Shown in pieces: positions 56,172 to 64,000 of a stretch of 64,000 nt of DNA (its first letter is position 1; every line of letters begins with the position of its first letter). Below the pieces are notes generated by a model that saw only the letters and a program-made list of their open reading frames with translations, had not been told where the DNA came from and ran no database searches. The stretch is from the NCBI RefSeq assembly GCF_003931915.1, contig NZ_RSAA01000035.1, positions 434,001 to 498,000 on the forward strand. Direction: 5' to 3'. A program made the position numbers and the translations under genes. This stretch comes from Saccharopolyspora rhizosphaerae (GTDB taxonomy: Bacteria; Actinomycetota; Actinomycetes; Mycobacteriales; Pseudonocardiaceae).

Positions 56172-57608
56172 TCAGGCCTCGGCCAGCCAGCCGTCCGCGA
56201 CGAGCACCTCCAGGCTGTGCGGCAGCAGGTAGGCGGTGCCGCCTCCGACCTGGCCGTGGTCGGGCTTGGCGATGCCGGCGATCACGTCGAACGGTTGCAC
56301 CACCCGGTAGCGGCGGTACGGCCCCGGCTCCCGGCCCGGCGGCAGGCTCCGCTGCGGGATCGTGGTGCCCGCGACGAAGGCGGTGTTGCCGGTCGGCTCG
56401 CCGAAGCGGTCGATCTCCCCGCCGGCCTGGAGCACCACGAGGAACTTCTGGTCGTAGGACGACAGCGGCGGCTCGCCGGCCATCTCCGGCCACGGGCACT
56501 CGAAGTCCTGCAGCGGTTCGTCCGGCTCCCGCAGGTAGCGCTCGCGCTCGACGGTCATCGCGCCGATCAGGAAGGAACCCGCGGTCCAGGCATCGGGGAA
56601 GCGGTGCTTGGGGTTCGGCCGCCCGTCGTGGGCCTCCACCGCCCACCAGCCGTCCGGTTCGGGACGCATGCTCCACCCGCCACCGACCGGCTGGTCGAAG
56701 CTGTAGAAGCGGCTGCTCACGCCCTGCGCCGCGAGGTGCGCGCCGACCGCGGTGAACGCCTCCTCCGGCCGCCGCGCCAGCAACGAGGCCGGGTCGGCCG
56801 ACAAGATCAGCGCCTTGGCCTCGGCGGAGCGAGCGTCGGCGACCGTGCTCGGCGCCAGGTAGCGGGACCGGCGGATGTGGTCGAGGAACTCCGGCGGCGG
56901 CGCGATGTCGTGTTCCTCCAGGTAGTAGGCCACCGCCAGCGGCCACACCCACACGCCGTCGGTGTGGAACTGCTTGGGCACCTCGGGGCGGCGCTGCGGA
57001 TCGAGCTCGTCGGCGTCGGTGGACATCGCCGAGAGCACGATCTCGCCGCCGTTGAGGTAGTTGAAGACCTCGCGCTTCTCGATCCACGGCACCGCCGGGC
57101 GGAACGCCCGGGGCCGGCCCTGCGCGTCGCGGCCGTCGAACAGCGGCACCACCCGCACCGGCCCGGTCGCGCCGTCGGGAGAGGTCACCTCGTTGACGAA
57201 GTGGTCCCAGGCCGGCCCCAACAGCCACTGCTCGGGGTTGCGGCGCGGGTAGAGGCGCAGTTCGTCGAGGTGCGCCCGGCCGTCTTCCGGCGGGTTCTGC
57301 CACTGCGGTTCCCCGGAGGAGGTTCGCAGCTCGCCGCCGGAGAACACCGCCGTGGTCCACCCGCCGGCGTCCGGCGTGTAGCCGACGTCGCGGAGCCTGC
57401 GCAGCAGGTCGACGACCTCATCACCGGCGTCCGTCTCGTAGCGGGTCCCGAGGGCGGTGCAGCGGACCTCCGCCGCGCCCACGAGCGCGCGCAGTTCCTG
57501 CAGCAGCTGCTCCCACTGCGCGGAGCGGTCCGGGAACGCGCCGAACGCGGCCGGCGCGGGGAACGGCGGGTGCACCGGCAACGGGTCGCCCTGCCTGACC
57601 TGGGTCAC
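56172..57608 (-). CDS. TNT-domain protein (NAD+ glycohydrolase family)
   Basis: The 478-residue product has a C-terminal domain (about 393-477) with the tuberculosis necrotizing toxin pattern: GGEIDRFGEPTG, FVAGTTIPQRSLPP, YRRYRVVQPFDVIAG and GQVGGGTAYLL ... GWLAE. TNT hydrolyses NAD+ in mycobacterial CpnT. The N-terminal 390 residues (with QFHTDGVWVWPLAVAYYLEE) are of unknown fold and lack a signal peptide or WXG motif. In many TNTs the GGG is followed by x-Q; here it is T-A-Y, so a catalytic Gln may be missing. The GTG start overlaps the ADPRH gene's stop (GTGA), so it is the last gene of that operon. Confidence 0.75.
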   Translation of the reverse strand: MTQVRQGDPLPVHPPFPAPAAFGAFPDRSAQWEQLLQELRALVGAAEVRCTALGTRYETDAGDEVVDLLRRLRDVGYTPDAGGWTTAVFSGGELRTSSGEPQWQNPPEDGRAHLDELRLYPRRNPEQWLLGPAWDHFVNEVTSPDGATGPVRVVPLFDGRDAQGRPRAFRPAVPWIEKREVFNYLNGGEIVLSAMSTDADELDPQRRPEVPKQFHTDGVWVWPLAVAYYLEEHDIAPPPEFLDHIRRSRYLAPSTVADARSAEAKALILSADPASLLARRPEEAFTAVGAHLAAQGVSSRFYSFDQPVGGGWSMRPEPDGWWAVEAHDGRPNPKHRFPDAWTAGSFLIGAMTVERERYLREPDEPLQDFECPWPEMAGEPPLSSYDQKFLVVLQAGGEIDRFGEPTGNTAFVAGTTIPQRSLPPGREPGPYRRYRVVQPFDVIAGIAKPDHGQVGGGTAYLLPHSLEVLVADGWLAEA

Positions 57609-60600
57609 CGGCCCCCCTCAGCGGTGTCGGTGGGGCCCACCCCGTCGAGGCGGCGGCGCGGCGCCGGCTTCGGCGAGGGGAACCCGCCCGACTCCGCACC
57701 GACGGTCGCCGGTTCGGCCGACCACTGCGGCCGGACCGGGTAGCGCTCGTTCCAGTCCTGGTCGGAGGGCGGGTCGATGGCCGCGCGACCGGGCTGGAAC
57801 CCGCCGCGGCCGAATTCGGCGACGCAGTCCAGGGCCATCTGCTCGACGACGTCGCGCAGCTCCAGCTCCGCCAGCCAGTCCAGCGGGAGGGCGCCCACGC
57901 CGTGCAGCGCGCCGACGATGTTCCCGCAGATCGCGGCGGTGGAATCGCTGTCACCGTCGTGGTGCACGGCGATCTTCAGCGCCAGCTCCGCGTCCTCACC
58001 GGCGACCAGCGCCGCGCACACCGCGATGGCCACGGCCTGCTCGCCGACCCAGCCACCGCCGAGGACCTCGGCGACGTGCTCGGGCGTCGGCACGCCCTCG
58101 GCCGCCAGGTCCACCGCGGCCTTGAGCGCCTCGGTGGTCTCCTCGTGGTCGTCCCAGGTCTCCAGGACCTGCAGCGCCAGCCACACGCCGTCGTCGAGGC
58201 TGCGCCCGAGCAGCGCCTGCTGGACGATCACCGCCAGCGCGCCCGCCGAGTGGTAGCCGGCCGGGTGGCTGTGGGTGAGCGCCGCGGTGCGGGCCGCGAG
58301 CTCGAACACCTCGGCCGGGTCGGTGGAGGTCAGCGCGACCGGCGCGGCGCGCATCGCGCCGCCGCAGCCCTTCGACTCGTTGATCTTCTCGGTGAAGGAC
58401 CCGGCCGGGGCGCCGTCGCCGAAGGCGCTCAGCGCTCGGAAGATGGTCTTGCCGGGTGCGCGGGTGCTGAACAGCCCGGGGACCTCGATGAGCCAGCCGT
58501 CCGGGAGCGGGTGGTCGGCGAGGAAGGGACCGGCCGCGGCCTCCCACTCGACGCCCTGGGTGTGCAGCCAGCGCTGGTAGGCCAGCTGCACCTCGGGCAG
58601 CGGGTCCTCGGCGGCGAGCAGGCGCGCTGCGACGCTGCCGCGGATCAAGCCCTCGGCGGTGAACAGCGTCATCTGGGTGTCGTCGGTGAGCGCACCGTGC
58701 ACGCCGTAGGCCTCGCGCAGCCCGCTGGGGCCGGCGGGGCCGAAGCGCTCGGTGATCTGCGCGGCGGAGGAGAACTCCAGGTCCGCGCCCAGCGCGTCAC
58801 CGAGGGCGCCGCCGAGGAAGCAGCCCAGCACCCGCTCGGTCAGCGACGGCGCAGCATCGCCGGGGCCCTCGCTCTTGGCGTGCACGCGGCGACCGCCTGT
58901 GACGGGAAGGGCCTCGGTGACCTGCGGTTCTTCAGGCTCGACCGCCTCGGAATCGATCGCCTCGGGCTGCTCGCCGACCTCGGCTGCGTCCGCCTCGGCT
59001 GCCGGCTCGGCGGCGTCGAGCTCAGCCGCGTCGAACTCGCGCTCTTCCGGCTCGGCGGCGTGGGGTTCGGTTGCTTCTGCCTCGGGCGTGAAGGGCTCGA
59101 AGGTCGCCGCGTCGACGGCGTGCGGCTCGATGGCGAGCTCGGGGGAGTCCTCGGGCTCGTCGTCCTCGTGGTCGTCAGCCTCCGGCTCGACGGCGTGAAA
59201 CTCGGGGACGTCCTCGAGTTGGGCGTCCTCGTAGTCCGCCTCCGGGTCGACGACCTGCGGATCGGCAACTTCCGCGACTTCGGCTTCCCCGGACTCCGCT
59301 TCCTCGTGCCCGGCGGCCTCCACCGGCTCGACGGCTTCCGGCCCGGCCTCTTCGGTTTCGACACCCCCCGTCGGGTCGCCGTCAGCTCCGAAGGCGTCGG
59401 ACTCGACGGCCTCCACCGGCTCGACCACTTCCGACTTGGCCTCCTCGGACTCGACGTCCTCGGACTCGACGACGTCGGCTCGGAAGAAGGGGACGGGCTC
59501 GGCGGCCTCGGGTTCATCGGCGGTCTCGACCAGCTCTTCGGCGACCGGGTCAGCCTCAGGCGCTACCGGCTCCGCATCGACCTGCTCGGGCTCGACCGGC
59601 TCGGCATCAGCCTGCTCTGCATCGGCCTGGCCGCCGTCGGCCTGCCCCACCTCGACCTGGTCGGCGTCGGCCTCCGGTTCGAACGACGGGAGCTGCGCCG
59701 CGGCGGGCAGCACGTCCGGCTCCGGGGTCAGGTCGATCGGTGCCGACCCGGTCTCGGCGTCTGCGAAGCGGAGCTCCGGATCGGAGTCGCGGGTGAAGCG
59801 GGCGTCCGGTTCCGGCTCGTTGTCGTCGCGCTCGCGGACAGCGATCAGGTCCAGGGGCGAGCCGATGCCGCTCACGTCCACCACGGTCGAGCCGGAGGAC
59901 TCCTCGGTGTCCTGCACGGCCTCGACCGCCTGCGTCGTCTCCGCTTCGGACTCGGGCTCGGGTTCGAGGTCGACCCGCGGGGTCTCCAGCACCGGTGCGG
60001 GCTCTTCGACCTCCGGTTCCGGCTCCTCGACTTCACCGGGGTCGAGGTCGATCGGGGTGCGGGAGCGCGGTTCCAGGTCGACCGGGGCGTGCTCGGCTTC
60101 CACCTCGGGTTCGGACCCGATGGCGGCGAACACTGCGGTGGTCTCGGCCTCCTCGACCGGCTCGCGCCCTTCGGGCTGCTCGGTGCGGGCCGGGAACGTC
60201 GGCGCCCCGATCTGCGAGTCGAAGCGCGGGACCTCTTGCCTCGCAGCTGGTTTCGGAACGACCGGCGTGACCGGCGGTTCGGGCGCCACAGGTTGCGCAG
60301 CCTGCTGCGCGGACGTCGGTTCCGGAGCGACCGGCGGTTCGGGCGCCGTGGATCGCGCAGCCCGCGCTGCGGACGGCGGTTCCGGCGCAGGAGATGGCGC
60401 ATCGGACTTGATCGCCGGCATCACCATGGTCTGCTCGGCGGAACCCTCCACGGTCTGCGAGGGCGCGGGCGAGATCTGCCGCGGGCCGGTCTGCGGTGGG
60501 CGGGTGTAGCGCTGCGCCCACTGCGGCGGTGGCGGCGGCGCGAACGCCTCGGTCGCGTCGCCGCACAGGGTCTCGATGACCTGCCGGAGTTCCAGTTCGT

Positions 60601-61612
60601 CCAGCCACTGCGCGGGGATCGCGGCGGGGCCGTGGAGGGCTCCGGCGAGCTGCCCGGCGAGCGCACCGGTAACGGCGCTGTCGGCGGAGTTGTTGACCGC
60701 GACCTGCACGGCGTCCGCGAAGGTGCGGGTGCTGCCGACGGCGGCGAGCGCGATCCCGAGCTCGCCGGGCTTGTCGGCCACGTCGAACTCGATGTCGATG
60801 TCCAGCGGACCTGGGGTCCCGCCGCGCTGACCGACGAACATGGCCGCGTGCACGGTCCGCCGCACGTCGGCGGGCACACCGGCCACGCGGTAGGCGGCGT
60901 TGAGCCGGCGCTGGTCGGAGTTGCTGACCGCCTCCCACAACGGCATGCCGCGGATGAGCTGCGCCAGCACGTCGGCGTGCAGACCGGCGGCGGCGATGGA
61001 GTTGGGACCGGAGGTGTAGAGGTTCGCGATGCTCGCGCCCGCCGAGTACACGCCTTCGGGCACGTTCGACCAGACCATCGCGGGGGCGGCCAGCACCGGG
61101 TAGTCGGCGGAACCGTCGCGCTCCACTGGCGGGTGCAGCCGGCCGTCGGGGCCGAGCGGGGACCGCGCGGCCATCCGGCCCAGCAACCCGAGCGCGTTGC
61201 CCGCCGGGTTGCGGGTGGAGTACAGCTCGCGGCGTTCCAGCAGCCAGCTGGTGGGCGCCGGCTCGCTCGACACGAAGGCCGCCATCGCGAACTCCCACGG
61301 AACGCCTTGGGTGTGCAGCCAGCGCAGGTGGTTGGCGAAGACGAACTCGGTCGGAGTGCCGGTGCAGCCCTCGGCCTTCGCGCGCAGCAGGCCTTCCAGG
61401 GTGAACACGGTCAGCTGGGTGAGGTCGGTGACGGCCCCGCGGCGCCCGTAGGCCGGGAGGTAGTCGACGACACCACGCGGCCCGAACCACTGCTGCAGCT
61501 CGGCGGTCGAGGTGTGCCGGACGCCGGCACCGAGGGCATCGCCCACGGCACCGCCCAGCAGCGCACCACGGAAACGATCGGCCCAGCTCAGCTGTCGTTG
61601 CGGGTCGGTCAT
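57605..61612 (-). CDS. Giant protein with degenerate plus intact ADP-ribosylglycohydrolase domains
   Basis: The 1,335-residue protein has two ADPRH/DraG-like domains. Domain 1 (about 10-345) keeps LLGGAVGDALGAG and FGPRGV but has TDLTQ at 62-66 in place of TDDTQ and NNSADSAVTG (about 307-316) in place of the metal-binding H-x-G-D-S-D-S-T, so it is probably inactive. Domain 2 (about 905-1265) has TDDTQMTLFT (about 974) and HDGDSDST (about 1216) and looks catalytic. Between them lies a Glu/Val/Pro-rich acidic linker of about 550 residues. ATG at 61612 is chosen because AGGAG lies six bases upstream. It is 17 bases after the preceding ADPRH gene and overlaps the TNT gene by four. Confidence 0.8.
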   Translation of the reverse strand: MTDPQRQLSWADRFRGALLGGAVGDALGAGVRHTSTAELQQWFGPRGVVDYLPAYGRRGAVTDLTQLTVFTLEGLLRAKAEGCTGTPTEFVFANHLRWLHTQGVPWEFAMAAFVSSEPAPTSWLLERRELYSTRNPAGNALGLLGRMAARSPLGPDGRLHPPVERDGSADYPVLAAPAMVWSNVPEGVYSAGASIANLYTSGPNSIAAAGLHADVLAQLIRGMPLWEAVSNSDQRRLNAAYRVAGVPADVRRTVHAAMFVGQRGGTPGPLDIDIEFDVADKPGELGIALAAVGSTRTFADAVQVAVNNSADSAVTGALAGQLAGALHGPAAIPAQWLDELELRQVIETLCGDATEAFAPPPPPQWAQRYTRPPQTGPRQISPAPSQTVEGSAEQTMVMPAIKSDAPSPAPEPPSAARAARSTAPEPPVAPEPTSAQQAAQPVAPEPPVTPVVPKPAARQEVPRFDSQIGAPTFPARTEQPEGREPVEEAETTAVFAAIGSEPEVEAEHAPVDLEPRSRTPIDLDPGEVEEPEPEVEEPAPVLETPRVDLEPEPESEAETTQAVEAVQDTEESSGSTVVDVSGIGSPLDLIAVRERDDNEPEPDARFTRDSDPELRFADAETGSAPIDLTPEPDVLPAAAQLPSFEPEADADQVEVGQADGGQADAEQADAEPVEPEQVDAEPVAPEADPVAEELVETADEPEAAEPVPFFRADVVESEDVESEEAKSEVVEPVEAVESDAFGADGDPTGGVETEEAGPEAVEPVEAAGHEEAESGEAEVAEVADPQVVDPEADYEDAQLEDVPEFHAVEPEADDHEDDEPEDSPELAIEPHAVDAATFEPFTPEAEATEPHAAEPEEREFDAAELDAAEPAAEADAAEVGEQPEAIDSEAVEPEEPQVTEALPVTGGRRVHAKSEGPGDAAPSLTERVLGCFLGGALGDALGADLEFSSAAQITERFGPAGPSGLREAYGVHGALTDDTQMTLFTAEGLIRGSVAARLLAAEDPLPEVQLAYQRWLHTQGVEWEAAAGPFLADHPLPDGWLIEVPGLFSTRAPGKTIFRALSAFGDGAPAGSFTEKINESKGCGGAMRAAPVALTSTDPAEVFELAARTAALTHSHPAGYHSAGALAVIVQQALLGRSLDDGVWLALQVLETWDDHEETTEALKAAVDLAAEGVPTPEHVAEVLGGGWVGEQAVAIAVCAALVAGEDAELALKIAVHHDGDSDSTAAICGNIVGALHGVGALPLDWLAELELRDVVEQMALDCVAEFGRGGFQPGRAAIDPPSDQDWNERYPVRPQWSAEPATVGAESGGFPSPKPAPRRRLDGVGPTDTAEGGR

Positions 61613-61629
61613 CGCCATCTCCTCGTTGC

Positions 61630-63849
61630 TCACCAGGCGGGGTAGCGCTGCGCCCAGCCCGGGTCCGTCGGCGGCCCGGGGCTGAACTCCGCCAGCGCGT
61701 CCTTGGCCACGGTTTCGACCAGTCCGCGCAGTTCGAGGGTCTCCTGCCATTCCGCGGGAACGGCCCGAGTCCCGTGAAGCGCCCCGCCAATGTTGCCGCA
61801 CACGATCCCGGTGGAATCCGAGTCCCCCGAGTGGTTCACCGAAAGAAGCAGTGCACCACGCAGGTCTTCGGTGGCCAGCACCGCGTAGAGCCCGATCGCG
61901 AGAGCTTCCTCGCCGACCCAGCCGCCGCCCAGTTCCCGCGCGATCTCCTCAGGAGGAACGGGTCCCCGCTCGGCCAAGGCGACGGCCTTGTCGAGGACCC
62001 GAAGCTGCTCCTCGTGCTCGCGCCACCGGGTCAGCAGTTCCCGGGCAAGCCGCACCGACTCCCGCAGCGGGACCTCGCGGATCAGCTGGTGCACGATCAC
62101 CGCCAGCACCCCGGCGGACAAGTACCCGCTGGGGTGGCTGTGGGTCAGCGCCGCGGTCCCGACGGCCGCGTAGAACACCTCGGCCGGATCGTTCGACCAC
62201 ACCGCCACCGGCGCGGCCCGCATGACCCCGCCGCAGCCCTTGGAGTCGTTGATCCGGTTGTGCGGGGTCGCCGACACCCCGGTCCGCGCGAAGTGCGCCA
62301 GCGCCGACATGCAGGTGTTGCCCGGAGCCCGGGTGGCGAACAGCTGCGGGTGGGTGATCAACCACCCGTCGGGCCGCTGCAGGTGCTGCGCGTAGGGCCC
62401 ACCCGCACGCGCCCAGTCCTGCCCCTGCGTGTGGAACCAGCGCTGGTACGCGTGCTGCACCTCGGGCACCGGGTCGTTGTCGGTCGGCTGCATCCGCCGA
62501 GCCACGTGCGCCCGGATCAACCCCTCGAGCGTGAACAACATCATCTGGGTGTCGTCGGAGATCTGAGCGACCCCGTCCCGGAGCACCGGCCCGGTGACCC
62601 CGTCAGGACCGTGGTGCCGCCGGATCATCTCGATGTCGTGGAACTCCACGGCGAACCCGAGCGCATCCCCCACAGCCCCACCGATCATCGACCCCAGGAA
62701 CCGCTCATGTGCGTCGAGTGGCTTCTCGGCGGTCGTCGGTCGCACGGGCTTCGACGAACTTCCACTCATGGGCGGATACCGCTGCTTCCACTCGTCGTCG
62801 TCCCGCGGGAAGTCTTTGAGCTGCTCAGGAACGTCTTGGGCGAGCCGGAAGACCAACTTGGCCGACTTCGAAAGTCCTTCGGCCCAGTGCGACGGGATGA
62901 TCTCGATGCCGTCGAAGCTCGCTCCCATGATGGCCCCGGCCAACGCCCCGGTGACCACACTGTTGCCGGAGTGGTTGACCGCGATCCGCACCGCTTCGTC
63001 GAAATCGGTACCCGCGGACTGCACCGCGCACGCCGCGATCGCCAGTGCCGAGGCCGGATCGAAACCGTCACCGAGCGCCTCGAGCTGCTCAGGCGTGATG
63101 TCAGGGCGCGCCGAGGACTCCGCGGTTCGCAGGAGGTGCAGCACCCTGTCGCGCCGGGGACCAAACCGGTCGGCCTCGACCTCGATGACCTGACCAAAAC
63201 CGCGAACGTAGTTCTTGGTCATCACCGTCTGCTGCAGCACCACCGCAAGAGCCTGAACCGCGGCGACCGACTCTCCGGACATCCCGAGCACGCCGCACAC
63301 CTGCTCGACGTGTGCGATGACGTCTCGACTGCTCGGCGACCACAGCCCTGCTGGGATGGCCGTGTACAACAGCTCAGGAAGGGTCGTGTGTCGTCCGGAG
63401 ATCCCTGCCGCGACAGCCTCCACGGCACGAGATCCGGCGATCCGCTGCGGAAGGTGCAGGCCCAACCAGCCGAACCGATGCGGTGCCTGCGCCGCACCCG
63501 ACGTCCACAGCTCATAGGTGGCGCGCAGTTCGGCGGTCGCGTCCGCAGCTCGGAGGAGCGCTCGGTCAAGTCTGATCCGGCCGTCCAGCGACAACGCGAG
63601 CACCACGAGGCCGTCCGACATCCGCTCACCACCGGAGTGCGGCCCCAACGACGTCACACCGGACTCCCCGAACCGCTCCCGGATCTCCGGCCACGGCAAT
63701 GAGACGACCCGATGGCCGAGCGCGTCACCGATCAATGCGCCCGTGACCGAACCGAGGAAGCGTTGGACCCGCTCCGAAGCGAGCTCCTCGCCGCCCAGCA
63801 CGGTCCGCCTCACCGGCTCGTTCACAGTTCCATCCCCAGCACTTCCCAT
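61630..63849 (-). CDS. Two-domain ADP-ribosylglycohydrolase-like protein
   Basis: The roughly 739-residue product repeats the design of its neighbour. Domain 1 (about 25-350) has ALIGDALGHRVV but SDGLVVLALS instead of TDDTQ-type metal ligands (about 76), and NHSGNSVVTG with Asn for Asp (about 290), so it looks inactive. Domain 2 (about 370-720) has GGAVGDALGFAVEF, SDDTQMMLFT (about 428) and NHSGDSDSTG (about 670), consistent with activity. Such enzymes remove ADP-ribose from proteins, nucleic acids or small molecules. ATG at 63849 is used; a GTG one codon earlier is possible. It lies 22 bases after an upstream gene that runs off the window. Confidence 0.82.
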   Translation of the reverse strand: MGSAGDGTVNEPVRRTVLGGEELASERVQRFLGSVTGALIGDALGHRVVSLPWPEIRERFGESGVTSLGPHSGGERMSDGLVVLALSLDGRIRLDRALLRAADATAELRATYELWTSGAAQAPHRFGWLGLHLPQRIAGSRAVEAVAAGISGRHTTLPELLYTAIPAGLWSPSSRDVIAHVEQVCGVLGMSGESVAAVQALAVVLQQTVMTKNYVRGFGQVIEVEADRFGPRRDRVLHLLRTAESSARPDITPEQLEALGDGFDPASALAIAACAVQSAGTDFDEAVRIAVNHSGNSVVTGALAGAIMGASFDGIEIIPSHWAEGLSKSAKLVFRLAQDVPEQLKDFPRDDDEWKQRYPPMSGSSSKPVRPTTAEKPLDAHERFLGSMIGGAVGDALGFAVEFHDIEMIRRHHGPDGVTGPVLRDGVAQISDDTQMMLFTLEGLIRAHVARRMQPTDNDPVPEVQHAYQRWFHTQGQDWARAGGPYAQHLQRPDGWLITHPQLFATRAPGNTCMSALAHFARTGVSATPHNRINDSKGCGGVMRAAPVAVWSNDPAEVFYAAVGTAALTHSHPSGYLSAGVLAVIVHQLIREVPLRESVRLARELLTRWREHEEQLRVLDKAVALAERGPVPPEEIARELGGGWVGEEALAIGLYAVLATEDLRGALLLSVNHSGDSDSTGIVCGNIGGALHGTRAVPAEWQETLELRGLVETVAKDALAEFSPGPPTDPGWAQRYPAW

Positions 63850-63871
63850 CACAACCGCCCGCTCGTGGAGA

Positions 63872-64000
63872 TCAACCGAAGTCTCCCGCCATCATGTCCG
63901 CGATGCTGCCCTTCGCTCCGGGCGGCGGCGGTGTGTAGTCGAACTTCGGGGCGGGCGGCAGCTCGCCGCCCGGCATGTCGTCCAACAGCACTTGCTCGAG
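63872..64000 (-). CDS. 3' end of an unknown gene (partial)
   Basis: Only the last 42 codons are in the window: a Pro/Gly-rich tail (MPGGELPPAPKFDYTPPPPG) ending KGSIADMMAGDFG. The stop is 22 bases before the two-domain ADPRH gene, so it heads or belongs to the same operon. The composition resembles C-terminal tails of secreted or disordered proteins. Identity cannot be judged from this fragment. Confidence 0.55.
   Translation of the reverse strand, partial: LEQVLLDDMPGGELPPAPKFDYTPPPPGAKGSIADMMAGDFG

Noticed and set aside
57902-61645. A 1,247-codon plus-strand open frame opposite the ADPRH gene
   Set aside because: Mirrors the acidic linker as a Leu/Gly/Arg-rich translation; no start context and the ADPRH motifs on the other strand are decisive.

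Overview
The window is high-GC actinobacterial DNA, probably from the family Pseudonocardiaceae and plausibly a Saccharopolyspora. This placement is an inference from gene order (an ESX-4-like type VII secretion locus between rplM and truA-rplQ-rpoA, then the spc, S10 and str ribosomal operons), from XRE/DUF397 regulator pairs and from codon use. No rRNA or tRNA gene and no CRISPR array was seen. Both ends cut through genes.

Left flank (1-6.2 kb): accessory genes linked to type VII secretion. There is a tandem duplication of a Pro/Gln-tailed membrane protein whose second copy is frameshifted. A three-gene operon encodes an EspC-like small protein with a YxxxD signal, an 842-residue WXG-like candidate substrate and a 194-residue protein. 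Three tiny Pro/Gln-tailed membrane proteins (one frameshifted) and two very small membrane proteins follow. glmM, rpsI and rplM (6.2-8.8 kb) come next.

Type VII secretion locus (9.1-26.8 kb): two WXG100 proteins, a DnaK-like/Rv3446c-type protein, an XRE-DUF397 regulatory cassette with a decayed second copy, EccC (three ATPase domains), then divergently EccD and mycosin MycP, an effector-like pair, EccB, and divergently EccE with a partner of unknown function. Together these could form one membrane channel (EccB/C/D/E), its protease (MycP) and several candidate substrates.

Translation block (28-56 kb, nearly all minus strand): truA-rplQ-rpoA-rpsD-rpsK-rpsM-rpmJ-infA, map-adk, secY, rplO to rplN (spc), rpsQ to rpsJ (S10), tuf-fusA-rpsG-rpsL (str). 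It is interrupted three times: by a DUF559-type endonuclease gene beside truA bordered by TCGAACTTCG motifs; by two tandem SAM methyltransferase paralogues between infA and map; and, most unusually, by a secreted-protein module between rplO and secY. That module encodes a beta/gamma-crystallin-like protein and two paralogous proteins with aerolysin/ETX-MTX2-like sequence patterns. Terminator-like hairpins insulate it on both sides, so the usual rplO-secY linkage is broken.

Right flank (56.1-64 kb): a tightly coupled minus-strand operon with the 3' end of an unknown gene, two giant proteins each with one degenerate and one intact ADP-ribosylglycohydrolase domain, and a protein with a C-terminal TNT-like (NAD+ glycohydrolase family) domain. 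This NAD/ADP-ribose operon and the crystallin/pore-former module are the best candidates for undescribed systems.
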